This document shows positions 52,691 through 64,000 of a DNA stretch of 64,000 bases, piece after piece. Below the pieces are notes generated by a model. It worked only from the letters and a program-made list of their open reading frames with translations, searched no databases and had not been told where the DNA came from. How positions within the stretch are numbered: position 1 is the first letter of the stretch; each line of letters begins with the position of its first letter. The DNA comes from Acholoe squamosa (lineage: Eukaryota > Annelida > Polychaeta > Phyllodocida > Polynoidae), in the NCBI GenBank assembly GCA_949317995.1, contig OX439046.1, positions 76,446,786 to 76,510,785 on the forward strand. The letters are read 5' to 3'. The position numbers and the translations under genes were made by a program.

Positions 52691-54277
52691 CATAATGGGT
52701 GTGGGGCATACAGACAGCTATACATAAAGACTTCTGTACATAATGGGTATAGCAGGATGTGGGGCATACAGACAGCTGTAATGGGTATAGCAGGGTGTGG
52801 GGCATACAGACAGCTGTAATGGGTATAGCAGGGTGTGGGGCATACAGACTTCTGTACATAATGGGTATAGCAGGGTGTGGGGCATACAGACAGCTGTACA
52901 TAATGGGTATATCAGGGTGTGGGGCATACAGACAGCTCTAATGGGTATAGCAGGGTGTGGGGCATATAGACAGCTGTACATAATGGGTATAGCAGGGTGT
53001 AGGACATACAGACAGCTGTACATAATGGGTATAGCCGGTGTGGGGCATACAGACTGCTGTACATAATGGGTATAGCAGGGTGTGGGGCATACAGACAGCT
53101 GTAATGGGTATAGCAGGGTGTGGGACATACAGACAGCTGTACATAATGGGTATAGCAGGGTGTGGGGCATGCAGAGAACTGTAATGGGTATAGCAGGGTG
53201 TGGTGCATACAAACAGCTGTACATAATCGGTATAGCAGGGTGTGGGGCATACAGACAGCTGTAATGGGTATGGCAGGGTGTAGGGCATACAGACAGCTGT
53301 ACATAATGGGTATAGCAGGGTGTGGGGCATACAGACAGCTGTAATGGATATAGCAGGGTGTGGGGCATACAGACAGCTGTACATAATGGGTATAGCAGGG
53401 TGTGGGACATACAGACAGCTGTACATATTGGTATAGCAGGGAGTGGGGCATACAGACAGCTGTAATGGGTATAGCAGGGTGTGGGGCATACAGACAGCTG
53501 TAATGGGTATAGCAGGGTGTGGGGCATAGAGACAGCTGTACATAATGGGTATAGCAGGGTGTGGGGCATACAGACAGCTGTACATAATGGGTATAACAGG
53601 GTGTGGGGCATACAGACAGCTGTAATGGGTATAGCAGGGTGTGGGACATACAGACAGCTGTATATAATGGGTATAGCAGGGTGTGGGGCATACAGACAGC
53701 TGTACATAATGGGTATAGCAGGGTGTGGGACATACAGACAGCTGTAATGGGTATAGCAGGGTGTGGGGCATACAGGCAGCTGTACATAATGGGTATAACA
53801 GGTTGTGGGGCATACAGACAGCTGTACATAATGGGTATATCAGGGTGTGAGGCATACAGACAGCTGTACATAATGGGTATAGAAGGGGTGTGGGGCATAA
53901 AGACAGCTGTAATGGGTATAGCAGGGTGTGGGGCATGCAGACAGCTATACATAATGGGTATAGCAGGGTGTGGGGCATACAGACAGCTGTAATGGGTATA
54001 GCAGGGTGTGGGGCATGCAGACAGCTGTACATAATGGGTATAGCACGGTGTGGGGCATACAGACAGCTGTACATAATGGGTATAGCAGGGTGTGGGGCAT
54101 ACAGACAGCTTTACATAGTTGGTATAGCAGGGTGTGGGGCATACAGACAGCCGTAATGGGTATAGCAGGGTGTGGGGCATACAGACAGCTGTACATAATG
54201 GGTATAGCAGGGTGTGAGGCATACAGACAGCTGTATATAATGGGTATAGCAGGGTGTGGGGCATGCAGACAGCTGTA
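52691..54277. repeat. 1,587-bp direct tandem duplication, copy 1
   Basis: This block and 54,278-55,864 are head-to-tail copies with offset exactly 1,587. Both begin at the compound deleted monomer (CATAATGGGTGTGGGG). Few differences separate them, for example GCATAAAGACAG at about 53,897 against GCATACAGACAG at about 55,484. The near identity and clean junction suggest a recent unequal exchange. Confidence 0.9.
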
Positions 54278-55864
54278 CATAATGGGTGTGGGGCATACAG
54301 ACAGCTATACATAAAGACTTCTGTACATAATGGGTATAGCAGGATGTGGGGCATACAGACAGCTGTAATGGGTATAGCAGGGTGTGGGGCATACAGACAG
54401 CTGTAATGGGTATAGCAGGGTGTGGGGCATACAGACTTCTGTACATAATGGGTATAGCAGGGTGTGGGGCATACAGACAGCTGTACATAATGGGTATATC
54501 AGGGTGTGGGGCATACAGACAGCTCTAATGGGTATAGCAGGGTGTGGGGCATATAGACAGCTGTACATAATGGGTATAGCAGGGTGTAGGACATACAGAC
54601 AGCTGTACATAATGGGTATAGCCGGTGTGGGGCATACAGACTGCTGTACATAATGGGTATAGCAGGGTGTGGGGCATACAGACAGCTGTAATGGGTATAG
54701 CAGGGTGTGGGACATACAGACAGCTGTACATAATGGGTATAGCAGGGTGTGGGGCATGCAGAGAACTGTAATGGGTATAGCAGGGTGTGGTGCATACAAA
54801 CAGCTGTACATAATCGGTATAGCAGGGTGTGGGGCATACAGACAGCTGTAATGGGTATGGCAGGGTGTAGGGCATACAGACAGCTGTACATAATGGGTAT
54901 AGCAGGGTGTGGGGCATACAGACAGCTGTAATGGATATAGCAGGGTGTGGGGCATACAGACAGCTGTACATAATGGGTATAGCAGGGTGTGGGACATACA
55001 GACAGCTGTACATATTGGTATAGCAGGGAGTGGGGCATACAGACAGCTGTAATGGGTATAGCAGGGTGTGGGGCATACAGACAGCTGTAATGGGTATAGC
55101 AGGGTGTGGGGCATAGAGACAGCTGTACATAATGGGTATAGCAGGGTGTGGGGCATACAGACAGCTGTACATAATGGGTATAACAGGGTGTGGGGCATAC
55201 AGACAGCTGTAATGGGTATAGCAGGGTGTGGGACATACAGACAGCTGTATATAATGGGTATAGCAGGGTGTGGGGCATACAGACAGCTGTACATAATGGG
55301 TATAGCAGGGTGTGGGACATACAGACAGCTGTAATGGGTATAGCAGGGTGTGGGGCATACAGGCAGCTGTACATAATGGGTATAACAGGTTGTGGGGCAT
55401 ACAGACAGCTGTACATAATGGGTATATCAGGGTGTGAGGCATACAGACAGCTGTACATAATGGGTATAGAAGGGGTGTGGGGCATACAGACAGCTGTAAT
55501 GGGTATAGCAGGGTGTGGGGCATGCAGACAGCTATACATAATGGGTATAGCAGGGTGTGGGGCATACAGACAGCTGTAATGGGTATAGCAGGGTGTGGGG
55601 CATGCAGACAGCTGTACATAATGGGTATAGCACGGTGTGGGGCATACAGACAGCTGTACATAATGGGTATAGCAGGGTGTGGGGCATACAGACAGCTTTA
55701 CATAGTTGGTATAGCAGGGTGTGGGGCATACAGACAGCCGTAATGGGTATAGCAGGGTGTGGGGCATACAGACAGCTGTACATAATGGGTATAGCAGGGT
55801 GTGAGGCATACAGACAGCTGTATATAATGGGTATAGCAGGGTGTGGGGCATGCAGACAGCTGTA
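54278..55864. repeat. 1,587-bp direct tandem duplication, copy 2
   Basis: Second copy of the 1,587-bp block. It starts in the middle of a monomer at the aberrant unit, which places the recombination junction at about 54,278, and ends at 55,864, where a regular monomer follows instead of the aberrant one. Confidence 0.9.
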
Positions 55865-56079
55865 CATAATGGGTATAGCAGGGTGTGGGGCATACATACA
55901 GCTGTAATGGGTATAGCAGGGTGTGGGGCATACAGACAGCTGTACATAATGGGTATAGCAGGGTGTGGGGCATACAGACAGCTGTACATAATGGGTATAG
56001 CAGGGTGTGGGACATACAGACAGCTGAATATAATGGGTATAGCAGGGTGTGGGGCATATAGACAGCTGTACATAATGGG

Positions 56080-57240
56080 TATAGCAGGGTGTGGGGCATA
56101 CAGACAGCTGTAATGGGTATAGCAGGGTGTGGGACATACAGACAGCTGTACATAATGGGTATAGCAGGGTGTGGGACATACAGACTGCTGTACATAATGG
56201 CTATAGCAGGGTGTAGGGCATACAGACAGCTGTACATAATGGCTATAGCAGGGTCTGGGGCATACAGACAGCTGTACATAATGGGTATAGCAGGGTGTGG
56301 GACATACAGACAGCTGTACATAATGGGTATAGCAGGGTGTGGGGCATACAGACAGCTGTAATGGGTATAGGAGGGTGTGGCGCATACAGACAGCTGTAAT
56401 GGGTATAGCAGGGTGTGGGACATACAAACAGCTGTACATAATGGGTATAGCAGGGTGTGGGACATACAGACAGCTGTACATAATGGGTATAGCAGGGTGT
56501 GGGGCATACAGACAGCTGTACATAATGGGTATAGCAGGGTGTGGGGCATACAGACAGCTGTACATAATGGGTATAGCAGGGTGTGAGCATACAGACAGCT
56601 GTACATAATGGGTATAGCAGGGTGTGGTGCATACAGACAGCTGTAATGGGTATAGCAGGGTGTGGGGCATACAGACAGCTGTTCATAATGGGTATAGCAG
56701 GGTGTAGGGCATACAGACAGCTGTATATAATTGGTATAGCAGGATGTGGGACATACAAATAGCTGTACATAATGGGTATAGCAGGGTGTGGGGCATACAG
56801 ACAGCTGTACATAATGGGTATAGCAGGGTGTGGGGCATACAGACAGCTGTACATATTGGGTATAGCAGGGTGTGGTGCATACAGACAGCTGTACATAATG
56901 GGTATAGCAGGGTGTGGGGCATACAGACAGCTGTACATAATGGGTATAGCAGGATGTGGGACATACAAATAGCTGTACATAATGGGTATAGCAGGGTGTG
57001 GGGCATACAGACAGCTGTATATAATGGGTATAGCAGGATGTGGGACATACAAATAGCTGTACATAATGGGTATAGCAAGGTGTGGGGCATACAGACAGCT
57101 GTATATAATGGGAATAGCAGGATGTGGGACATACAGACAGCTGTAATGGGTATAGCAGAGTGTGGGGCATACAGACAGCTGTACATAATGGGTTAAGCAG
57201 GGTGTGGGGCATACAGACAGCCGTATATAATGGGTATATC
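56080..57240. repeat. Higher-order block E, first copy (~1.16 kb)
   Basis: The block matches about 59,553-60,713 at a constant offset of 3,473. Shared private variants include GGCTATAGCAGGGTCTGG, GTGTGAGCATAC (a one-base deletion), GGTATAGGAGGG and GGGTTAAGCAGG. Parts also recur near 36.0-36.8 and 47.4-47.8 kb. Confidence 0.85.
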
Positions 57241-57889
57241 AGGGTGTGGGGCATACAGACAGCTGTAATGGGTATAGCAAGGTGTGGGGCATACAGACAG
57301 CTGTACATAATGGGTATAGCAGGGTGTGGGGCATACAGACAGCTGTACATAATGTGTATAGCAGGGTGTGGGACATACAGACAGCTGTAAGGGGTATAGC
57401 AAGGTGTGGGGCATACAAACAGCTGTAATGGGTATAGCAGGGTGTGGGGCATACAGACAGCTGTACATAATGGGTATAGCAGGGTGTGGGGCATGCAGAC
57501 AGCTGTACATAATGGGTAAAGCAGGGTGTGGGGCATACAGACAGCTGTACATAATGGGTATAGCAGGGTGTGGGGCATACAGACAGCTGTAATGGGTATA
57601 GCAGGGTGTGGGGCATACAGACAGCTGTACATAATGGGTATAGCAGGGTGTGGGGCATACAGACAGCTGTAATGGATATAGCAGGGTGTGGGGCATACAG
57701 ACAGCTGTACATAATGGGTATAGCAGGGTGTGGGGCATACAGACAGCTGTAATGGGTATAGCAGGGTGTAGGGCATACAGACAGCTGTATATAATGGGTA
57801 TAGCAGGGTGTGGGGCATACAGACAGCTGTACATAATGGGTATAGCAGGGTGTGGGGCATATAGACAGCTGTACATAATGGGTATAGCA

Positions 57890-58663
57890 GGGTGTGGGGC
57901 ATACAGACAGCTGTAATGGGTATAGCAGGGTGTGGGACATACAGACAGCTGTACATAATGGGTATAGCAGGGTGTGGGACATACAGACTGCTGTACATAA
58001 TGGCTATAGCAGGGTGTAGGGCATACAGAAAGCTGTACATAATGGGTATAGCAGGGTGTGGGACATACAGACAGCTGTACATAATGGGTATAGCAGGGTG
58101 TGGGGCATACAGACAGCTGTAATGGGTATAGCAGGGTGTTGGGCATACAGACAGCTGTAATGGGTATAGCAGGGTGTGGGACATACAGACAGCTGTACAT
58201 AATGGGTATAGCAGGGTGTGGGGCATACAGACAGCTGTACATAATGGGTATAGCACGGTGTGGGGCATACAGACAGCTGTACATAATAGGTATAGCAGGG
58301 TGTGGGGCATGCAGACAGCTGTACATAATGGGTATAGCAGGGTGTGGGGCATACAGACAGCTGTACATAATGGGTATAGCAGGGTGTGGGGCATACAGAC
58401 AGCTGTACATAATGGGTATAGCAGGGTGTGGGGCATACAGACAGCTGTAATGGGTATAGCAGGGTGTGGGGCATACAGACAGCTGTACATAATGGGTATA
58501 GCAGGGTGTGAGGAATACAGACAGCTGTATATAATGGGTATAGCAGGGTGTGGGGCATGCAGACAGCTGTAATGGGTATAGCAGGGTGTGGGACATACAG
58601 ACTGCTGTAATGGGTATAGCAGGGTGTGAGGCATACTGACAGCTGTACATAATGGGTATAGCA
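57890..58663. repeat. 774-bp direct tandem duplication, copy 1
   Basis: Head-to-tail with 58,664-59,437 at offset 774. A third version lies at about 49,917-50,690 (offset 7,973 from copy 1). Private variants include TACAGAAAGCTG, GTGAGGAATACAG and GTGTGAGGCATACTGACAG. Confidence 0.85.
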
Positions 58664-59437
58664 GGGTGTGGGGCATACAGACAGCTGTAATGGGTATAGC
58701 AGGGTGTGGGACATACAGACAGCTGTACATAATGGGTATAGCAGGGTGTGGGACATACAGACTGCTGTACATAATGGCTATAGCAGGATGTAGGGCATAC
58801 AGAAAGCTGTACATAATGGGTATAGCAGGGTGTGGGACATGCAGACAGCTGTACATAATGGGTATAGCAGGGTGTGGGGCATACAGACAGCTGTAATGGG
58901 TATATCAGGGTGTGGGGCATACAGACAGCTGTAATGGGTATAGCAGGGTGTGGGACATACAGACAGCTGTACATAATGGGTATAGCAGGGTGTGGGGCAT
59001 ACAGACAGCTGTACATAATGGGTATAGCACGGTGTGGGGCATACAGACAGCTGTACATAATAGGTATAGCAGGGTGTGGGGCATGCAGACAGCTGTACAT
59101 AATGGGTATAGCAGGGTGTGGGGCATACAGACAGCTGTACATAATGGGTATAGCAGGGTGTGGGGCATACAGACAGCTGTACATAATGGGTATAGCAGGG
59201 TGTGGGGCATACAGACAGCTGTAATGGGTATAGCAGGGTGTGGGGCATACAGACAGCTGTACATAATGGGTATAGCAGGGTGTGAGGAATACAGACAGCT
59301 GTATATAATGGGTATAGCAGGGTGTGGGGCATGCAGACAGCTGTAATGGGTATAGCAGGGTGTGGGACATACAGACTGCTGTAATGGGTATAGCAGGGTG
59401 TGAGGCATACTGACAGCTGTACATAATGGGTATAGCA
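58664..59437. repeat. 774-bp direct tandem duplication, copy 2
   Basis: Second copy of the 774-bp block. It shares CAGGATGTAGGG and GGACATGCAGACAG with the 50-kb version where copy 1 reads CAGGGTGTAGGG and GGACATACAGACAG, so copy 2 is closer to the distant version than to its neighbour. Confidence 0.85.
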
Positions 59438-62400
59438 GGGTATGGGACATACAGACAGCTGTACATAATGGGTATAGCAGGGTGTGGGGCATACAGACAG
59501 CTGTAATGGGTATAGCAGGGTGTGGGGCATGCAGACAGCTGTACATAATGGGTATAGCAGGGTGTGGGGCATACAGACAGCTGTAATGGGTATAGCAGGG
59601 TGTGGGACATACAGACAGCTGTACATAATGGGTATAGCAGGGTGTGGGACATACAGACTGCTGTACATAATGGCTATAGCAGGGTGTAGGGCATACAGAC
59701 AGCTGTACATAATGGCTATAGCAGGGTCTGGGGCATACAGACAGCTGTACATAATGGGTATAGCAGGGTGTGGGACATACAGACAGCTGTACATAATGGG
59801 TATAGCAGGGTGTGGGGCATACAGACAGCTGTAATGGGTATAGGAGGGTGTGGGGCATACAGACAGCTGTCATGGGTATAGCAGGGTGTGGGACATACAA
59901 ACAGCTGTACATAATGGGTATAGCAGGGTGTGGGACATACAGACAGCTGTACATAATGGGTATAGCAGGGTGTGGGGCATACAGACAGCTGTACATAATG
60001 GGTATAGCAGGGTGTGGGGCATACAGACAGCTGTACATAATGGGTATAGCAGGGTGTGAGCATACAGACAGCTGTACATAATGGGTATAGCAGGGTGTGG
60101 TGCATACAGACAGCTGTAATGGGTATAGCAGGGTGTGGGGCATACAGACAGCTGTTCATAATGGGTATAGCAGGGTGTGGGGCATACAGACAGCTGTATA
60201 TAATTGGTATAGCAGGATGTGGGACATACAAATAGCTGTACATAATGGGTATAGCAGGGTGTGGGGCATACAGACAGCTGTACATAATGGGTATAGCAGG
60301 GTGTGGGGCATACAGACAGCTGTACATATTGGGTATAGCAGGGTGTGGTGCATACAGACAGCTGTACATAATGGGTATAGCAGGGTGTGGGGCATACAGA
60401 CAGCTGTACATAATGGGTATAGCAGGATGTGGGACATACAAATAGCTGTACATAATGGGTATAGCAGGGTGTGGGGCATACAGACAGCTGTATATAATGG
60501 GTATAGCAGGATGTGGGACATACAAATAGCTGTACATAATGGGTATAGCAAGGTGTGGGGCATACAGACAGCTGTATATAATGGGAATAGCAGGATGTGG
60601 GACATACAGACAGCTGTAATGGGTATAGCAGAGTGTGGGGCATACAGACAGCTGTACATAATGGGTTAAGCAGGGTGTGGGGCATACAGACAGCTGTATA
60701 TAATGGGTATATCAGGGTGTGGGGCATACAGACAGCTGTAATGGGTATAGCAGGGTGTGGGGCATACAGACAGCTGTACATAATGGGTATAGCAGGGTGT
60801 GGGACATACAGACAGCTGTATATAATGGGTATATCAGGGTGTGGGGCATACAGACAGCTGTAATGGGTATAGCAGGGTGTGGGGCATACAGACTGCTGTA
60901 TATAATGGGTATAGCAGGGTGTGGGGCATGCAGACAGCTGTAATGGGTATAGCAGGGTGTGGGACATACAGACTGCTGTAATGGGTATAGCAGGGTGTGA
61001 GGCATACTGACAGCTGTACATAATGGGTATAGCAGGGTATGGGACATACAGACAGCTGTACATAATGGGTATAGCAGGGTGTGGGGCATACAGACAGCTG
61101 TAATGGGTATAGCAGGGTGTGGGGCATGCAGACAGCTGTACATAATGGGTATAGCAGGGTGTGGGGCATACAGACAGCTGTAATGGGTATAGCAGGGTGT
61201 GGGGCATACAGACAGCTGTACATAATGGGTATAGCAGGGTGTGGGGCATACAGACAGCTGTACATAATGGGTATAGCAGGGTGTGGGGCATACAGACAGC
61301 TGTACATAATGGGTATAGCAGGGTGTGGTGCATACAGGCAGCTGTAATGGGTATAGCAGAGTGTGGGGCATACAGACAGCTGTACATAATGGGTATAGCA
61401 GGGTGTGGGGCATACAGACAGCTGTATATAATTGGTATAGCAGGATGTGGGACATACAAATAGCTGTACATAATGGGTATAGCAGGGTGTGGGGCATACA
61501 GACAGCTGTACATAATGGGTATAGCAGGGTGTGGGGCATACAGACAGCTGTACATATTGGGTATAGCACGGTGTGGTGCATACAGACAGCTGTACATAAT
61601 GGGTATAGCAGGGTGTGGGGCATACAGACAGCTGTACATAATGGGTATAGCAGGGTGTGGGGCATACAGACAGCTGTAATGGGTATAGCAGGGTGTGGGG
61701 CATACAGACAGCTGTACATAATGGGTATAGCAGGGTGTGGGGCATACAGACAGCTGTACATAATGGGTATAGCAGGGTGTGGGGCATACAGACAGCTGTA
61801 ATGGGTATAGCAGGGTGTGGGGCATACAGACAGCTGTACATAATGGGTATAGCAGGGTGTGGGACATACAGACAGCTGTACATAATTGGTATAGCAGGGT
61901 GTGGGGCATACAGACAGCTGTAATGGGTATAGCAGGGTGTGGGACATACGGACAGCTGTACATAATGGGTATAGCAGGGTGTGGGGCATACAGACAGCTG
62001 TACATAATGGGTATAGCAGGGTGTGGGGCATACAGACAGCTGTATATAATGGGTATAGCAGGATGTGGGACATACAAATAGCTATACATAATGGGTATAG
62101 CAGGGTGTGGGGCATACAGACAGCTGTACATAATGGGTATAGCAGGGTGTGGGGCATACAGACAGCTGTACATAATGGGTATAGCAGGGTGTGGGGCATA
62201 CAGACAGCTGTACATAATGGGTATAGCAGGGTGTGGGGCATACAGACAGCTGTACATAATGGGTATAGCAGGGTGTGGGGCATACAGACAGCTGTACATA
62301 ATGGGTATAGCAGGGTGTGGTGCAAACAGACAGCTGTACATAATGGGTATAGCAGGGTATGGTGCATACAGACAGCTGTACATAATGGGTATAGCAGGGT

Positions 62401-64000
62401 GTGGGACATACAGACAGCTGTACATAATGGGTATAGCAGGGTGTGGGGCATACAGACAGCTGTACATAATGGGTATAGCAGGGTGTGGGGCATACAGACA
62501 GCTGTACATAATGGGTATAGCAGGGTGTGGTGCATACAGACAGCTGTAATGGGTATAGCAGGGTGTGGGGCATACAGACAGCTGTACATAATGGGTATAG
62601 CAGGGTGTGGGGCATACAGACAGCTGTATATAATGGGTATAGCAGGATGTGGGACATACAAATAGCTACACATAATGGGTATAGCAGGGTGTGGGGCATA
62701 CAGACAGCTGTACATAATGGGTATAGCAGGGTGTGGGGCATACAGACAGCTGTACATATTGGGTATAGCAGGGTGTGGGACATACAGACAGCTGTACGTA
62801 ATGGGTATAGCAGGGTGTGGGGCATACAGACAGCTGTAATGGGTATAGCAGGGTGTGGGGAATACAGACAGCTGTACATAATGGGTATAGCAGGGTATGG
62901 GGCATACAGACAGCTGTACATAATGGGTATAGCAGGGTGTGGGGCATACAGACAGCTGTACATAATGGGTATAGCAGGGTGTGGGACATACAAACAGCTG
63001 TACATAATGGGTATAGCAGGGTGTGGGGCATACAGACAGCTGTACATAATGGGTATAGCAGGGTGTGGGGCATACAGACAGCTGTACATAATGGTTAAAG
63101 CAGGGTGTGAGGCATACAGACAGCTGTACATAATGGGTATAGCAGGGTGTGGGGCATACAGACAGCTGTACATAATTGGTATAGCAGGGTGTGGGGCATA
63201 CAGACAGCTGTACATAATGGGTATAGCAGGGTGTGGGGCATACAGACAGCTGTAATGGGTATAGCAGGGTGTGGGGCATACAGACAGCTGTACATAATGG
63301 GTATAGCAGGGTGTGGGACATACAGACAGCTGTACATAATGGGAAAAGCAGGGTGTGGGGCATACAGACAGCTGTACATAATGGGTATAGCAGGGTGTGG
63401 GGCATACAGACAGCTGTACATAATGGGTATAACAGGGTGTGGGATATACAGACAGCTGTACATAATGGGTATAGCAGGGTGTGGGGCATACAGACAGCTG
63501 TATATAATGGGTATAGAAGGTTTGGGGCATACAGACAGCTGTATATAATGGGTATAGCAGGGTGTGGGGCATACAGACAGCTGTAATGGGTATAGCAGGG
63601 TGTGGGGCATACAGACAGCTGTAATGGGTATAGCAGGGTGTGATGCATACAGACAGCTGTACATAATGGGTATAGCAGGGTGTGGGGCATACAGACAGCT
63701 GTACATAATGGGTATAGCAGGATGTGGGACATACAGACAGCTGTACATAATGGGTATAGCAGGGTGTGGGGCATACAGACAGCTGTACATAATGGGTATA
63801 GCAGGGTGTGGGGCATACAGACAGCTGTACATAATGGGTATAGCAGGGTGTGAGGCATACAGACAGCTGTACATAATGGGTATAGCAGGGTGTGGGGCAT
63901 ACAGACAGCTGTACATAATGGGTATAGCAGGGTGTGGGGCATACAGACAGCTGTACATAATGGGTATAGCAGGGTGTGGGGCATACAGACAGCTGTAATG

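Larger units (their letters stand above)
22798..64000. repeat. Satellite-like tandem array, 42-bp and 38-bp monomers, ~1,000 copies, continues past window
   Basis: From 22,798 to the last base the sequence is an unbroken tandem array. A typical 42-bp monomer is 24,518-24,559 and a typical 38-bp monomer is 23,455-23,492. They differ by the four bases ACAT between CAGCTGT and AATGGG. Landmarks in each monomer are AATGGGTATAGCAGGG, TGTGGGGCATACAGA and CAGCTGT. Dividing 41.2 kb by about 41 gives roughly 1,000 copies. Common variants are GGGACAT for GGGGCAT, CATGCAG for CATACAG, TATATC for TATAGC, and ACTTCTG or ACTGCTG for ACAGCTG. No other sequence interrupts it. None of the three minus-strand frames contains a stop in the consensus, nor do two of the three plus-strand frames. 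Long apparent reading frames across the array, the longest 45,254-52,393 on the minus strand at 2,379 codons, are therefore a repeat property. I annotate no gene here. Confidence 0.98.

Noticed and set aside
22820..63998. Numerous 60-250-codon plus-strand frames inside the array
   Set aside because: These are the two stop-free plus-strand frames of the same monomer, cut wherever 38- and 42-bp forms shift the frame.
22798..64000. CRISPR-like array (regular direct repeats of ~40 bp)
   Set aside because: The whole monomer repeats with no unique spacers, there are no cas genes, and the setting is eukaryotic.
22798..64000. Telomeric repeat tract
   Set aside because: No TTAGGG-type hexamer periodicity. 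The period is 38/42 bp and G-runs are irregularly spaced.

Overview
This looks like non-coding, repeat-rich nuclear DNA of a eukaryote, most likely an animal. It holds no compact runs of genes with ribosome sites. It does hold a decayed non-LTR retrotransposon, a decayed tyrosine-recombinase gene of the kind carried by DIRS/Ngaro/Crypton elements, several hairpin or inverted-repeat elements, and four clear tandem-repeat families. The repeat style suggests an invertebrate such as a mollusc or lancelet, but that is a weak inference. I found no intact protein-coding gene and no convincing exon of a host gene.

Bases 1-22,768 are ordinary intergenic or intronic DNA with mobile-element debris. From left to right: a TA-flanked terminal-inverted-repeat element (84-1366); a CAGA microsatellite (~1874); a fold-back element (2295-2512); a diverged direct duplication (~4.36 and 4.71 kb); an 81-bp minisatellite (5272-6226) with a 405-bp higher-order period; a 19-bp palindromic repeat (7129-7204); a pair of 113-bp direct repeats (8573-8685, 8940-9052) beside a minus-strand tyrosine-recombinase remnant (9152-9598); a plus-strand non-LTR reverse-transcriptase remnant (9961-11165); a 24-bp perfect hairpin (15,975-16,045); a 50-bp minisatellite (16,887-17,760); a long inverted-repeat element (~19,895-20,850) with nested repeats and an inner hairpin; and a short hairpin (21,809-21,853).

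Bases 22,798-64,000, almost two thirds of the window, are one uninterrupted satellite-like array that runs off the right edge. Its monomer comes in 42-bp and 38-bp forms that differ by an ACAT insertion, with roughly 1,000 copies in view. Blocks of 0.8 to 3 kb inside it have been copied repeatedly, giving a layered higher-order structure: a 1,587-bp block is directly doubled at 52,691-55,864 and a 774-bp block at 57,890-59,437. The monomer has no stop codon in any of its three minus-strand frames, which produces spurious reading frames up to 2,379 codons long. I treat these as a property of the repeat, not as genes. Each typical monomer carries a CAGCTG E-box and a CCACACCCT (CACCC-box) sequence, so the array is also a dense cluster of potential transcription-factor sites. 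The array and its nested duplication history are the most notable things here.
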